Assembly (NCBI RefSeq): GCF_001044235.1
Contig: NZ_JYNL01000064.1
Coordinates: 396,902-460,901, forward strand
Direction: 5' to 3'
Length of the DNA: 64,000 nucleotides
DNA from: Mycolicibacterium chlorophenolicum
Lineage (GTDB): Bacteria; Actinomycetota; Actinomycetes; Mycobacteriales; Mycobacteriaceae
Part shown: positions 48,881-58,333 of the stretch, one piece after another
Position numbering within the stretch: the first letter of the stretch is position 1
Layout of the letters: each line of letters opens with the position of its first letter
Made by a program: the position numbers and the translations under genes
Notes under the pieces: model-generated
What the model was told of the DNA's origin: nothing
Seen by the model: the letters and a program-made list of their open reading frames with translations, nothing else
Databases searched by the model: none

Positions 48881-49714
48881 ATGAGCAGCACAGACCAGCG
48901 TGACCTCGGCGATTCCGACAGCCCGATCGAGGACGCCCTCGAACAGGCCTTCAACCGCATGGTCGACGAGGGCACGCAGCGGCTGCACCGCACCTGGCGC
49001 GAGGTGCTGGTGACCGGGTTCTTCGGCGGCACCGAGGTGGCGATGGGGGTGCTGGCCTACCTGTCGGTGCTGGTGGCGACGGGTGACCCGCTGCTGGCGG
49101 GGCTGGCCTTCTCGATCGGCTTCCTGGCGCTGCTGCTGGGCCGCAGCGAGTTGTTCACCGAGGGGTTCCTGGTGCCGGTCACCACGGTCGCCGCCAAACG
49201 CGCCAGCGTCGCGCAGCTGGTCAAGCTGTGGAGCGGCACGCTGGCGGCCAACCTCGTCGGCGGCTGGCTGATCATGTGGCTGGTGATGACGGCGTTCCCG
49301 AAGCTGCACGCCCAGACCATCACCTCCGCGCAGCACTACGTCGACGCGCCGCTGTCCGCGGAGTCGATCACGCTCGCGCTGCTGGGCGGCATGGCGATCA
49401 CACTGATGACGCGCATGCAGCACGGCACCGATTCGATGCCGGCCAAGATCGCCGCGGCCGTCGCCGGGGCGTTCCTGCTGGCCGGTCTGCAGATGTTCCA
49501 CTCGATCCTGGACTCGCTGCTGATCTTCGGTGCACTGATCGCCGGCAACACCTCGTTCGGATACCTCGACTGGCTGTCGTGGTTCGGCTACACGGTGGTC
49601 TGCAACATCGTCGGCGGTCTCACGCTGGTCACGCTGCTGCGCCTGATCCGCAGCAAGGACCGACTCAAAGAGGAACGGCGCGAAGCGGATTCACCGACAG
49701 GAGACTCCCGTTAG
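48881..49714 (+). CDS. formate/nitrite transporter (FNT) family channel
   Basis: The 277-residue protein has six hydrophobic segments and the FNT pattern: GFFGGTEVAMGVLAYL, LLLGRSELFTEGFLVPV with the pore Phe/Glu region, and FGALIAGNTSFGYLDWL. FNT channels pass small monovalent anions such as formate, nitrite or hydrosulfide. The N-terminal 35 residues are charged and cytosolic. It ends four bases into the converging amidase gene and is divergent from the SulP gene, giving a pair of anion carriers. Confidence 0.88.
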   Translation: MSSTDQRDLGDSDSPIEDALEQAFNRMVDEGTQRLHRTWREVLVTGFFGGTEVAMGVLAYLSVLVATGDPLLAGLAFSIGFLALLLGRSELFTEGFLVPVTTVAAKRASVAQLVKLWSGTLAANLVGGWLIMWLVMTAFPKLHAQTITSAQHYVDAPLSAESITLALLGGMAITLMTRMQHGTDSMPAKIAAAVAGAFLLAGLQMFHSILDSLLIFGALIAGNTSFGYLDWLSWFGYTVVCNIVGGLTLVTLLRLIRSKDRLKEERREADSPTGDSR

Positions 49715-51174
49715 ATCGGCGCCACCCGGTCGAACCAGGGCACGGCCCGCTCCAGCTGGGCGGCGAGCTGAATCAGTCGCGACTCCCCGGCCAGCGGCGC
49801 GACGAACTGGACGCCGAGCGGCAGGCCGTCGGCCGTCCAGTGCAGCGGCAGCGAGATCGCCGGGCGCCCGGTCAGATTCGCCAGCTGGGTGTAGGGCACC
49901 CAGCCGAGGTTGTCGTCGACCATGTCGTCGACGATCTTGGTGTAGCGCAGCAGCCCCGCGGTCCGGGTCTTGAGCAGGACGTCGGCTGAGCGGGCCAGCG
50001 CGGCGGGCAGGTCGAACGCGCCGATCCTGGGCGGCGGGGTGGCCAGAGTCGGGGTGAGCAGCAGGTCGTGGGACTCGAAGAACGCGGTGAGTCGGCGGGT
50101 GTGTTCGTGGCGGCGAGCCACGGCGTCGACGTAGTCCACGCCGCTGGTGGCGCGGCCCAGCGCCGCCATGATCAGCGTGTCCCGTTCGAAGGACGCGTCG
50201 CCCGCCCCGGTCAGCCGCTTGGCCTCCTCGACTTCGAAGGCGACCGAGACGAACCAGGTCAGCAGGAAGTCCCGGGCCAGCACGGCGTCGTCGAACGGAG
50301 CCTGCGGGAGTTCGTCGACATGGTGGCCAAGGCCGGTCAGCACCCGCACGGTGTTCTCGACGGCGGCGTAGGCCTCCGCGTGGGGATGGGGGGTGATCGC
50401 CGACGGCACCCGCACCCCGATCCGCAGCGGGCCAGGGTCGGTGTCCAGGCAGGACACGAACGACGGGTCCGGGATGCCGGGCACGTACGGTCCGCCGGGC
50501 TCACCGCCGCGCAGCACGTCGAGCATGGCCGCGGTGTCGCGCACGGTGCGGGAGACGACGCCCTGCACCGCGGCGCCGTGCATCGGCTCCGCGGCGCCGG
50601 GCCCCGACGGCACCAGTCCGCGACCGGGTTTGAGGCCGACGAGCCCGCAGCAGCCCGCCGGGATACGGATCGACCCGCCGCCGTCGCTGGCTCCCGCGCA
50701 GGGGACGATGCCCGCGGCGACGGCGGCGGCCGCTCCGCCCGACGAGCCGCCCGGGCTGTGGGCGAGGTTCCAGGGGTTGCGGGCCGCCCCGTGGGCGACC
50801 GGCTCGGTGACCCCCTTGGCGCCGAACTCGGGGGTGTTGGTCTTGCCGAAGATCACCAGGCCGGCGTCGAGCCAGCGTTGCACGACGGTGGAGTGCTCCG
50901 GCGCAGGTCGCGACGCCAGCGCACGTGAACCGGCGCCGGTGGGTGTCCCGGCGTAATCCTGGCCGAGATCCTTGATCAGGAACGGCACGCCGGTGAAGGG
51001 GCCGCCGCCGGGCTCCGCCGCCGGGATGTCGCGCACGATGGCGTTTATCCGCGGGTTCACCGCCGCGGCGCGGTCCCGGGCCAGCGTCAGCAACTCGGCC
51101 GCCGACACCTTGTCGGTGGCGACCAGTTCGGCCAGGCCGGTGGCGTCATAGGTCCGGTATTCCTCGAAGTCCAT
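49711..51174 (-). CDS. amidase signature enzyme
   Basis: The 487-residue protein has the Ser-cisSer-Lys triad of amidase-signature enzymes: K68 in PFLIKDLG, cis-Ser S144 in SPGGSSGG, and nucleophile S168 in GASDGGGSIRIPA. The spacing S144 to S168 is the usual 24. Downstream LVGLKPGRGLVPSGP is also typical. It hydrolyses carboxamides; the substrate is unknown, since the family covers aryl, alkyl, peptide and Glu-tRNA amides. It is not part of a GatCAB set. It ends against the FNT gene. Confidence 0.9.
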   Translation of the reverse strand: MDFEEYRTYDATGLAELVATDKVSAAELLTLARDRAAAVNPRINAIVRDIPAAEPGGGPFTGVPFLIKDLGQDYAGTPTGAGSRALASRPAPEHSTVVQRWLDAGLVIFGKTNTPEFGAKGVTEPVAHGAARNPWNLAHSPGGSSGGAAAAVAAGIVPCAGASDGGGSIRIPAGCCGLVGLKPGRGLVPSGPGAAEPMHGAAVQGVVSRTVRDTAAMLDVLRGGEPGGPYVPGIPDPSFVSCLDTDPGPLRIGVRVPSAITPHPHAEAYAAVENTVRVLTGLGHHVDELPQAPFDDAVLARDFLLTWFVSVAFEVEEAKRLTGAGDASFERDTLIMAALGRATSGVDYVDAVARRHEHTRRLTAFFESHDLLLTPTLATPPPRIGAFDLPAALARSADVLLKTRTAGLLRYTKIVDDMVDDNLGWVPYTQLANLTGRPAISLPLHWTADGLPLGVQFVAPLAGESRLIQLAAQLERAVPWFDRVAPI

Positions 51175-51328
51175 GGCCTGACCGTAGGTGGCCCCGCCCG
51201 CCCGGGGAAGGGTTTCTAATCGTTATCAAGGTTTGTCTCATTTGTCACATGGGTAACTTCAGTAACGACGCGGACGACGCGGTCCGACGCGCCACCCACC
51301 CGAAGAAAGTGACGAATGGATCATCCTG

Positions 51329-51799
51329 ATGAACACAATCCTGTACTTCAGCGCCCAGGGCCCCGTTTATGAGACGCGTGCCTACACCAAGGCCGACGTC
51401 GACCGACTCATCCACGACCGCGGGCTGCAGTCTCTAGGCAGCGCCGACCGGCAGTTCGATTTCTGGTTCAGCTCCACCACGCCGGGCTGCCAGCGCCGCG
51501 TCAACCGCCGCGCCACCGAATTACTGCTCGCCACAACGAACTTCACCGCGAAGACCGTCCCGCTGCTGCGCGGAGCGGTGGTCGTCGCCACCCACGACGC
51601 CGACGGAGACCTCGACGGGCTGAGCTGGCAGCAGCTCGATCAGCTGGCGGCTCGCAACCGCTCCCTGAGCGCCCGCGACGAGCGGATCCTGAGCCGGCGG
51701 ATCACCCGGGATCTGCAGCGCGCACGCCGCGCCGCGCAGGCACCTGCGCCTGCTCCGGTCCCCGTCGCCGCCCGGCCACGCGCCACCGCGGCCCGCTAG
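51329..51799 (+). CDS. basic protein of unknown function with Ala/Pro-rich tail
   Basis: The 156-residue protein starts MNTILYFSAQGPVYETRAYT and has a globular part to about residue 90, then a strongly basic helix (ARDERILSRRITRDLQRARR) and an Ala/Pro-rich tail. No motif identifies it; the basic tail could bind nucleic acid. The gap upstream (51175-51328) is conspicuously AT-rich, with TTGTCT at 51233 and TAACTT at 51254 as a possible promoter, though the 15-base spacing is short. No strong ribosome site is seen. Confidence 0.6.
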   Translation: MNTILYFSAQGPVYETRAYTKADVDRLIHDRGLQSLGSADRQFDFWFSSTTPGCQRRVNRRATELLLATTNFTAKTVPLLRGAVVVATHDADGDLDGLSWQQLDQLAARNRSLSARDERILSRRITRDLQRARRAAQAPAPAPVPVAARPRATAAR

Positions 51800-51800
51800 C

Positions 51801-52628
51801 TCAGCGGAACTGCGCGACCCGCTCGGCGAGCTGGTCGAGGATGCGCAGGGACTGGTCGAGCGGCTTGGTCGGCAGCAGCAGGCCCAGTTCCCCGAAGCCG
51901 AGTTCTGCTGCGGCACTCCAGTACTGCGGATCGTTCGGGGCGGCGAACATCGTCAGCGGGACGTCGTGCCCGGCGCCCTCGGTGATCTGGTCGATCCGCA
52001 TCCGGAGCCGTTCGACCGGCAGCGGGTTGGAGATCCAGCCCGCCTTGTGCCGTATCACCCTCTTGACCGTGGCGTCGGAGTCACCGCCGATCAGCACCGG
52101 CGGGTGCGGTGTGCGCACGGGCTTGGGCCGGCAGTAGGACGGGTCGAAATCGACGAACCGGCCGTGGTACTCGGCGGGTTCGGTGGTCCACAGCGCCTTG
52201 ATGGCCTCGATCCGTTCGTCGAGCAGCGCGCCGCGCGTCTTCGGATCGGTGCCGTGATCGCGCAGTTCCTCGATGTTCCAGCCGGCCCCCACTCCGAGCA
52301 CGAATCGCCCGCCGGAGATCAGGTCGATGCTGGCGGCCTCCTTGGCGGTGATGATGGGGTCGCGCTGGATCAGAAGCGCGATGCCGGTGATCAATTCGAT
52401 CGTGGACGTCACCGCGGCGGCGGCCGCCAGCGTGACGAACGGGTCCAGCGTGCGGTAGTAGATCGACGGCAGATCACCGCCCAGCGGATACGGCGACTGC
52501 CGGCTGGCCGGAATGTGGGTGTGCTCGGCGACGGCCAGAGACGTGAAGCCGCGCTCTTCGATCGCCCGTGCCAGGGACACGGTGTCGATGGTGTCGTCGT
52601 TGACGAAGGTGGAGATGCCGAACTTCAT
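51801..52628 (-). CDS. LLM-class F420-dependent oxidoreductase
   Basis: The 275-residue protein has the luciferase-like TIM-barrel: MKFGISTFVNDDTIDTVSLA, SLAVAEHTHIPASR, TGIALLIQRDP, GRFVLGVGAGWN and PPVLIGGDSDATV. In mycobacteria most such proteins use F420 rather than FMN. It probably reduces or oxidises a small molecule in the cytosol. The stop falls two bases past the converging unknown gene. The start ATG is clear. Confidence 0.87.
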   Translation of the reverse strand: MKFGISTFVNDDTIDTVSLARAIEERGFTSLAVAEHTHIPASRQSPYPLGGDLPSIYYRTLDPFVTLAAAAAVTSTIELITGIALLIQRDPIITAKEAASIDLISGGRFVLGVGAGWNIEELRDHGTDPKTRGALLDERIEAIKALWTTEPAEYHGRFVDFDPSYCRPKPVRTPHPPVLIGGDSDATVKRVIRHKAGWISNPLPVERLRMRIDQITEGAGHDVPLTMFAAPNDPQYWSAAAELGFGELGLLLPTKPLDQSLRILDQLAERVAQFR

Positions 52629-52655
52629 CTGACCGAGGTTATGCCTGCGCGCAGC

Positions 52656-54116
52656 TCAGACGTACTCCAGGGTGGTCATCATCCCGGCGTCCATGTGATA
52701 ACCGTTGTGGCAGTGCAGCATCCACACCCCCGGGTTGTCGGCGTCGAAGGCGACGGCCACCGACTTCATCGGCGCGACGATCACGGTGTCCTTGCGCGGG
52801 CCGGGCGCTCCGTCGGAGCGCAGCACCTCGAAAGTGTGCCCGTGCAGGTGCATCGGATGCCACATCATCGACCGGTTGACGAAGTGCAGCACGGCCCGCT
52901 GGCTCTCGGCGACGGTCAGCGGGACGGCGTCGGTGAAGGGCCGTCCGTTGATCCGCCAGTCGTAGCCCATCATGCCGCCGGACAGCACCGCCTGCAGTTG
53001 CGCATCGGGCGGCGCGGGGGCGAGCCGGACGGGCGCGGCGGCACTCAGGGCGGCCGCGGTGGCCACCCGGCCCGCCAGCTCGGCCGGCCGGAAGTCCGGG
53101 CCGGGATCGCTTCCCACCCCGGTGCGCAACAGTGCGCGCCCCGCACCGTTCTTCCCTTCGGCGACCGCCACCAGAGGGAAGACGCCGTCGGCCGCTGTGA
53201 CGAGCACGTCGTAGCGTTCCCCCATCCCCAGCAGCACCGCATCCACGTCGACAGGTTCGACCGGATACCCGTCGGTGTGCGTGACCGTCATCGGGTGACC
53301 GGCCAGCGCGACGCGGAACGCGGTGTCGGCCGCGGCATTGATGAACCGGATGCGCATCCGCTGGCCGGCGCGTGCCGTGAAAGCGGTTGCCGCCGAGGGG
53401 ATGCGACCGTTGACGAGGTAGTAGGGATAGCTGACGTCGCCACCGTCGCCGCCGAGCAGGGGGCTTGCCGCGCCGCCCATGCCGTGCATCGACATCCTGC
53501 GCGACCGCAGTCCGTCGAGAATCTGGTGCGGGTCGGGGCCCACGCCCGCGGTCCAGTCGTCGAGCACGACGATCCACTCCGCGTCGTAGTCGCCGGGTTC
53601 GGCGGGATCGTCGACGATCACCGGCAGGTACAGCCCGTAGTCGGTGTCCAGCCCGGCGTGCGGGTGGGCCCAGTAGGTGCCGGGGACCGGTGAGGTGAAC
53701 CGGTAGGTGAAGTCCGCGCCCGGGGCGATCTCGGGGGTGGCCGGCGCGGCGCCGTCCATGTCGTTGCGCAGCGCGATGCCGTGCCAGTGCACGGAGGTCG
53801 GGTGGTCGAGGCCGTTCGTGACGGTGACCGCCAGCTCGTCCCCGACGTTCCCCCGCACCACGGGGCCCGCCACCCGGCCGTCGTAGGCGAGGCTGCGGAC
53901 CACCGGACCGCCGAGGTCCAGGTCGCTCGATCCGGCCCGCAGGTGCGCGGTGACGGTCCGTCCGGTGTGGGGGCGGGCCGCCTCGGTGCGGGCGATCGCC
54001 TCGGCCAGGCCTGCTGCGGGTTGCCGGGGCGCGGGCGGTGCGGTGGGCCGCGCACACGCGCTCAGCGCCGCACCCGCCGCCGCGGCGACCAGAAAACTCC
54101 GCCTGCTCAGTGCCAT
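52656..54116 (-). CDS. Tat-exported multicopper oxidase lipoprotein
   Basis: The 486-residue protein has a twin-arginine signal SRRSFLVAAAAG followed by lipobox LSAC, so it should be folded with copper, exported, and lipid-anchored. Copper motifs are complete: HWHG, WAHPHAG, HPMHLHGH and HCHNGYHMDAGM, the last with the type 1 ligands. Its make-up resembles MmcO (Rv0846c) of M. tuberculosis, a copper-resistance oxidase, but orthology is not proved. Met/His-rich RMSMHGMGG could bind copper. The gene follows a small membrane protein gene by four bases. Confidence 0.93.
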   Translation of the reverse strand: MALSRRSFLVAAAAGAALSACARPTAPPAPRQPAAGLAEAIARTEAARPHTGRTVTAHLRAGSSDLDLGGPVVRSLAYDGRVAGPVVRGNVGDELAVTVTNGLDHPTSVHWHGIALRNDMDGAAPATPEIAPGADFTYRFTSPVPGTYWAHPHAGLDTDYGLYLPVIVDDPAEPGDYDAEWIVVLDDWTAGVGPDPHQILDGLRSRRMSMHGMGGAASPLLGGDGGDVSYPYYLVNGRIPSAATAFTARAGQRMRIRFINAAADTAFRVALAGHPMTVTHTDGYPVEPVDVDAVLLGMGERYDVLVTAADGVFPLVAVAEGKNGAGRALLRTGVGSDPGPDFRPAELAGRVATAAALSAAAPVRLAPAPPDAQLQAVLSGGMMGYDWRINGRPFTDAVPLTVAESQRAVLHFVNRSMMWHPMHLHGHTFEVLRSDGAPGPRKDTVIVAPMKSVAVAFDADNPGVWMLHCHNGYHMDAGMMTTLEYV

Positions 54117-54120
54117 CGGG

Positions 54121-54447
54121 TCATACCGCCGCGGCCGTTCCCTTTTCGGACTCCTGCACGGTCTCCTGGTGAGCGTCCGTCTCGGCGACCGCGTCGCGCG
54201 CCTGGCGATCGCTGGGCGGAAGCTGCGCCGTTCCGCGTGGACCGCGCCAGCCGAGGTAGCCCAGGGTGACACTCAGCGCCGAGTAGACCGCGGCCTCGGT
54301 CCACATGTAACCGACGCCCCATCTCCGCCCGAGGAACACCGGTTCGTCGACCAGTCCGCTCGACGTCGCCACGGCGTAGGCCGCGTGCGCATAGGCCAGC
54401 GCGGCGAACGACCCGGCGAAGAACTTGCATGCTTCACGGTTCATGAT
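54121..54447 (-). CDS. small membrane protein upstream of the multicopper oxidase
   Basis: The 108-residue protein starts at ATG 54447 after AAAGGAG. It has two hydrophobic segments, FFAGSFAALAYAHAAYAVAT and WTEAAVYSALSVTLGYLGW, and a hydrophilic tail rich in Gln, Glu and Arg. The stop is four bases before the multicopper oxidase ATG, so the genes probably form an operon. It has His and Met residues but no known copper motif. Function unknown; a role in copper or oxidase assembly would fit its place. Confidence 0.75.
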   Translation of the reverse strand: MMNREACKFFAGSFAALAYAHAAYAVATSSGLVDEPVFLGRRWGVGYMWTEAAVYSALSVTLGYLGWRGPRGTAQLPPSDRQARDAVAETDAHQETVQESEKGTAAAV

Positions 54448-54500
54448 GGCTCCTTTTCCCGTTGTCGCTCCAGTGTCGGACCGGGTGGCCGCCATGGACA

Positions 54501-54514
54501 GGGCCGTAAGACCC
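54501..54514 (+). promoter_or_regulatory. possible DosR-box-like site upstream of the VIT1-like gene
   Basis: GGGCCGTAAGACCC agrees with the DosR core GGGACTWWAGTCCC at 11 of 14 positions by eye. It lies 72 bases before GTG 54586, with TATGGC at 54531 as a possible -10. The match is imperfect and the outer flanks fit poorly. Confidence 0.25.
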
Positions 54515-54585
54515 CCGATGGCGCCCCTGCTATGGCAAGGCTTGGTTTGCTGGCAGAGTGCTGCGAACCTGGTTACGGTGACGCG

Positions 54586-55299
54586 GTGGCCATCCCCTCG
54601 CATCCCGCCGAACCGCATGTCGGTTCCGTTGCCGCCAAGCTCAATTGGTTGCGGGCAGGCGTCCTCGGAGCGAACGACGGCATCGTGTCCACCGCAGGCA
54701 TCGTCGTCGGTGTCGCCGCGGCCACCGTCGAGCGCGGGCCCATCCTGACCGCCGGCATCGCCGGGCTGGCCGCCGGGGCGGTGTCGATGGCCCTGGGCGA
54801 GTACGTGTCGGTGAGCACACAGCGCGACACCGAGAAGGCGCTGCTCAGCAAGGAGCGTCGGGAGCTGCGCGAGGATCCGGCCGCCGAACTGGACGAACTC
54901 GCCGCGCTCTACGAGGAGAAGGGGCTGACGCCGGCCACCGCCCGGACGGTCGCCGAGGAGCTCACCGACCACGACGCGTTCGCCGCGCACGCCGAGATCG
55001 AATTGGGCATCACGCCAGGCGAACTGACCAACCCGTGGCAGGCGGCGCTGTCCTCGGCGCTGTCGTTCACCGTCGGCGCCGTGCTGCCGATCCTCGCGAT
55101 CATCCTGCCGCCGATCGCATGGCGCATCCCGGTCACCGTCGTCGCCGTACTGGCGGCGCTGGTCCTCACCGGCGCAGTGTCCGCCCGACTGGGCGGGGCG
55201 CCCAAGCAACGCGCGGTGATGCGCAACGTCATCGGCGGCGGGCTCGCGTTGGCGATCACCTACGGAATCGGTCACCTGGTCGGTGCGGCCATCGCCTAG
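54586..55299 (+). CDS. VIT1/CCC1-family metal transporter
   Basis: The 237-residue protein starts EPHVGSVAAKLNWLRAGVLG and has the VIT1 signature GANDGIVSTAGIVVGVAAA, then AAGAVSMALGEYVSVSTQRD. Five hydrophobic segments are seen, with a charged helical loop (about 85-140) between helices 2 and 3 that binds metal in eukaryotic homologues. VIT1 proteins export Fe(II) or Mn(II) from the cytosol. GTG 54586 is chosen by family length; an ATG at 54532 would add 18 residues. It is divergent from the copper genes. Confidence 0.88.
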   Translation: MAIPSHPAEPHVGSVAAKLNWLRAGVLGANDGIVSTAGIVVGVAAATVERGPILTAGIAGLAAGAVSMALGEYVSVSTQRDTEKALLSKERRELREDPAAELDELAALYEEKGLTPATARTVAEELTDHDAFAAHAEIELGITPGELTNPWQAALSSALSFTVGAVLPILAIILPPIAWRIPVTVVAVLAALVLTGAVSARLGGAPKQRAVMRNVIGGGLALAITYGIGHLVGAAIA

Positions 55300-55334
55300 G
55301 GTGTGAGGAATTCCGTCAGGGGTATAGCTGCGCG

Positions 55335-57326
55335 GTGACTGTCTCCCCTGCGCCCGTACCCGAGGATCTCCGGCGCCTGGCGGCCGCCCACGGGGTCGCG
55401 ACGTCCTACCGTAACGAGCGCCGGGAGCCGGTGAACGTCGACGCCGACGTCGTCATCCGGGTGCTCGGTCTGCTGGAGGTCGAGGCCCGCACCGAGGAGC
55501 AGCGCCGCGCCGAACTGTCCCGGCTCGAAGAGCGCAGCCGCGCTAGAGTGCTGCCGCCCACATTGGCGGTCCGATTGTCCGGGCAGCCGCGCCCGGTGCC
55601 CGGGGCGACGATGCTGATCGCCGAGGACGGCACCCGGACCGACGTGCGCGACGAGATCCCCGCCGACCTGGCGCCCGGCTGGTACCGGCTGCACACCGCC
55701 GACGGGCAGGAGGTCACGGTGGTGGCCGCTCCGCCGCAGGTGCCGACCGCGCCCGACACCTGGGGCTGGATGCTGCAGCTGTACGCGCTGCGCTCGGCAC
55801 GGTCGTGGGGTATCGGCGACCTGGGTGATCTGCGCGAGTTCATGGACTGGACGGTCACCGAACACGGTTGCGGCGCAGTGCTTCTGAACCCGCTCCACGC
55901 CCCCGGCCCGACGCATCCGGTACAACCGTCGCCCTACACCCCCTCGAGCAGGCGGTTCGCCAATCCGCTCGCGCTGCGCATCGAGGACCTCGACGCCTAC
56001 CGGCAGGCCGATCCGGCGACCCGCGCCGAGGTCGACGCGCTGCGGGTGTCGGCGAGCACCCCGCGCATCGACCACGATCTGGTGTGGGCGGCGAAGCGCT
56101 CGGCGCTGGAGGTGCTCTGGCGCTCGGCGGGCCGGCCCGATCCGCTCGGTGACGCCGCGACCTCCGACGGTCTGCGGGACTGGGCCACCTATTGCGCGCT
56201 GGCCGAACGGCACGGCGGCCGGTGGAGCCGCTGGCCGGAAGCGCTGCGTGACGTCTCCGGTGCTGCCGTGGCGTCGGCCCGCCGGGAGTTGGCGCCGCGG
56301 TTGGCGTTCCACGCGTGGGTGCAGCAGCGGTGCGCCGAGCAACTCGCCGCGGTGCGGGACGCGGGCCGCACGTCCGGGATGGCGCTGGGGGTGCTGCACG
56401 ATCTGGCGGTCGGCGTCGACGCCGACGGCGCGGACGCGTGGGCGCTGGCCGATGTGCTGGCCACCGGTGTCAGCATCGGCGCTCCGCCGGACAACTTCAC
56501 TCCGCGCGGCCAGGATTGGGGGCTGCCGCCGTGGCGCCCGGACCGGTTGGCCGCCAAGGGCTATGCCCCACTGCGGGACATGCTGCGGGCGGTGCTGTCA
56601 CACGCCGACGGGCTGCGCATCGACCACGTCGCCGGGTTGTGGCGGCTGTGGTGGATTCCGCCGGGCGACGGCCCGGATCGCGGCACCTACGTGCACTACG
56701 ACGCCGAGGCGATGCTGGCGGTGCTGGCGCTCGAGGCGCACCGCGCACAGGCCACGGTGGTCGGTGAGGATCTGGGTACCGTCGAGCCCGAGGTGACTCA
56801 GGCGTTGGCGGACAACGGAATGCTGGGCTGCGCGGTGGCGTGGTTCACCCGTGACCTGGACGTTCCGGACGAGCCGTTGCTGCCGCCGGCCCGGTGGCCG
56901 GAGCGGGCCGCCGCGAGCATCTCCACCCACGACCTGCCGACCGCGGCCGGGTTCCTCGAGGGCCAGCACGTGCGGGCGCGCGCCGACCTCGGCCTGCTCG
57001 ACGACGTCCCGGGCGAGCAGGCCAACGCCGACAAGGAACGCGCAGAGTGGTTGGCGCTGTTGACCTCCGAGGGTCTGCTGGCCGCCGACCAGCAGTCCGA
57101 CGAGTCGGCGGTCATCCTCGCGATGCACCGCCTGCTGGCCCGGACGCCGAGCCGGCTCAAGCTCATCTCGCCCTACGACGTCATCGGCGAGACCCGTCAA
57201 CCGAACCTGCCGGGCACGGTCGACGAGTATCCCAACTGGCGGCTGCCGCTGCCCGAGACGCTCGAGCAGTTGCGCACCGATCCCCGCGTCGCCGCGATCA
57301 CCGCGGCATTCCGCAGGGCTCCCTAG
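55335..57326 (+). CDS. malQ: 4-alpha-glucanotransferase (amylomaltase)
   Basis: The 663-residue protein is a GH77 amylomaltase. Landmarks are SYRNERREPVNVDADV at the start, WGIGDLGDLREFMDW, LNPLHAPGPTHPVQPSPY, GLRIDHVAGLWR with the nucleophile Asp, VVGEDLGTVEP with the acid/base Glu, and STHDLPTAAGF with the third Asp. The enzyme moves maltosyl units between alpha-1,4-glucans and releases glucose. Its extra N-terminal domain is normal for actinobacterial MalQ. The GTG start has no clear ribosome site. It lies 35 bases after the VIT1 gene. Confidence 0.94.
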   Translation: MTVSPAPVPEDLRRLAAAHGVATSYRNERREPVNVDADVVIRVLGLLEVEARTEEQRRAELSRLEERSRARVLPPTLAVRLSGQPRPVPGATMLIAEDGTRTDVRDEIPADLAPGWYRLHTADGQEVTVVAAPPQVPTAPDTWGWMLQLYALRSARSWGIGDLGDLREFMDWTVTEHGCGAVLLNPLHAPGPTHPVQPSPYTPSSRRFANPLALRIEDLDAYRQADPATRAEVDALRVSASTPRIDHDLVWAAKRSALEVLWRSAGRPDPLGDAATSDGLRDWATYCALAERHGGRWSRWPEALRDVSGAAVASARRELAPRLAFHAWVQQRCAEQLAAVRDAGRTSGMALGVLHDLAVGVDADGADAWALADVLATGVSIGAPPDNFTPRGQDWGLPPWRPDRLAAKGYAPLRDMLRAVLSHADGLRIDHVAGLWRLWWIPPGDGPDRGTYVHYDAEAMLAVLALEAHRAQATVVGEDLGTVEPEVTQALADNGMLGCAVAWFTRDLDVPDEPLLPPARWPERAAASISTHDLPTAAGFLEGQHVRARADLGLLDDVPGEQANADKERAEWLALLTSEGLLAADQQSDESAVILAMHRLLARTPSRLKLISPYDVIGETRQPNLPGTVDEYPNWRLPLPETLEQLRTDPRVAAITAAFRRAP

Positions 57327-58280
57327 TCAGCGCATCTGCGGCAACACGTCGCGCTGGAAGGTGCTGAAGAACCCGTCCAGGTCCGGGCCGATCTGCTGCA
57401 CGTAGATCTCGTCGACGTCGGCGTCGACGAACTCCCGGATCTGGGCGACGTGGGCGTCGACGTCGGGCCCGCACGTCACCGACTCGGCCACCATGTCCCG
57501 CGGCACCAGCGACGAGGCCGCCTCGAAGTCGCGCGGTCGCGGCAGCGTCTGCGCGAGTTGGCCGGGCAGCGACTCGTTGGCCCACAGCCGGTGCGCGGCG
57601 TCGAGTCCGGCGTCGGCGTCGCGGTCCCAACTCACCTTGGTGCCGGCCTGCACCGGCTTGTCGCCGCCCCCGCCCTCGCGGAAGGCCTTCACCAGTTCGG
57701 CGTCGGGCATCGTGGTGCAGAATCCGTCGCCGACCCGGCCGGCGAATTCTGCTGCCTGCGTGCCGAATCCGGACACGTAGATCGGAACGGGCTGCTCCGG
57801 GCAGGTGTAGATCCGCGCCTCCTGCACCTCGTAGTGCTCGCCGTGGTGGCTGATCTCCTCACCCCGGTGCAGCAGCCGGATCACGTCGATCGCCTCCTCG
57901 AGCATCTCCAGGCGCACACCGACCGATGGCCACGGGTCGCCGAAGATGTGCTCGTTGAGCAGTTCACCGCTGCCGACACCGAGCACGAACCGGCCGTCGA
58001 GTTGGACGGCGGCCGTGGCAGCGGCCTGCGCGATGATCGCGGGGTGGATCCGCATCGTCGGACACGTCACGGCCGTGCTCACCGGCAGCGAGGTCACCTG
58101 GGAGAGCGCACCGATCACGCCCCAGACGAACGGGCCCTGGCCCTGCGCGTCGTTCCACGGGTGGAAGTGGTCGGAGATCCACAGGGCCTCGAAGCCCGCG
58201 TCCTCCGCCCGTCTGGCCTGGTCGACCAGGCTCTGTGGGGTCCACTGCTCACTCGACAGGAAGTATCCGATCTTCGCCAT
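57327..58280 (-). CDS. F420-dependent LLM oxidoreductase of the Fgd-like group
   Basis: The 317-residue protein has MAKIGYFLSSEQWTPQSLVD, ISDHFHPWNDAQGQGPFVW and VTCPTMRIHPAIIAQAAATA, a style close to F420-dependent glucose-6-phosphate dehydrogenase and the related TIGR03557 group. The SDHFHPW stretch is the F420-binding region. As Fgd1 itself is elsewhere in mycobacteria, this is probably a paralogue with a different alcohol substrate. It begins one base after the converging MalQ stop. The ATG at 58280 is the family start. Confidence 0.87.
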   Translation of the reverse strand: MAKIGYFLSSEQWTPQSLVDQARRAEDAGFEALWISDHFHPWNDAQGQGPFVWGVIGALSQVTSLPVSTAVTCPTMRIHPAIIAQAAATAAVQLDGRFVLGVGSGELLNEHIFGDPWPSVGVRLEMLEEAIDVIRLLHRGEEISHHGEHYEVQEARIYTCPEQPVPIYVSGFGTQAAEFAGRVGDGFCTTMPDAELVKAFREGGGGDKPVQAGTKVSWDRDADAGLDAAHRLWANESLPGQLAQTLPRPRDFEAASSLVPRDMVAESVTCGPDVDAHVAQIREFVDADVDEIYVQQIGPDLDGFFSTFQRDVLPQMR

Positions 58281-58333
58281 GCGGGCGCGGTTACCCCGCG
58301 GCGGCACCTTCATACCTGGCCGCGGAGGGGAAT

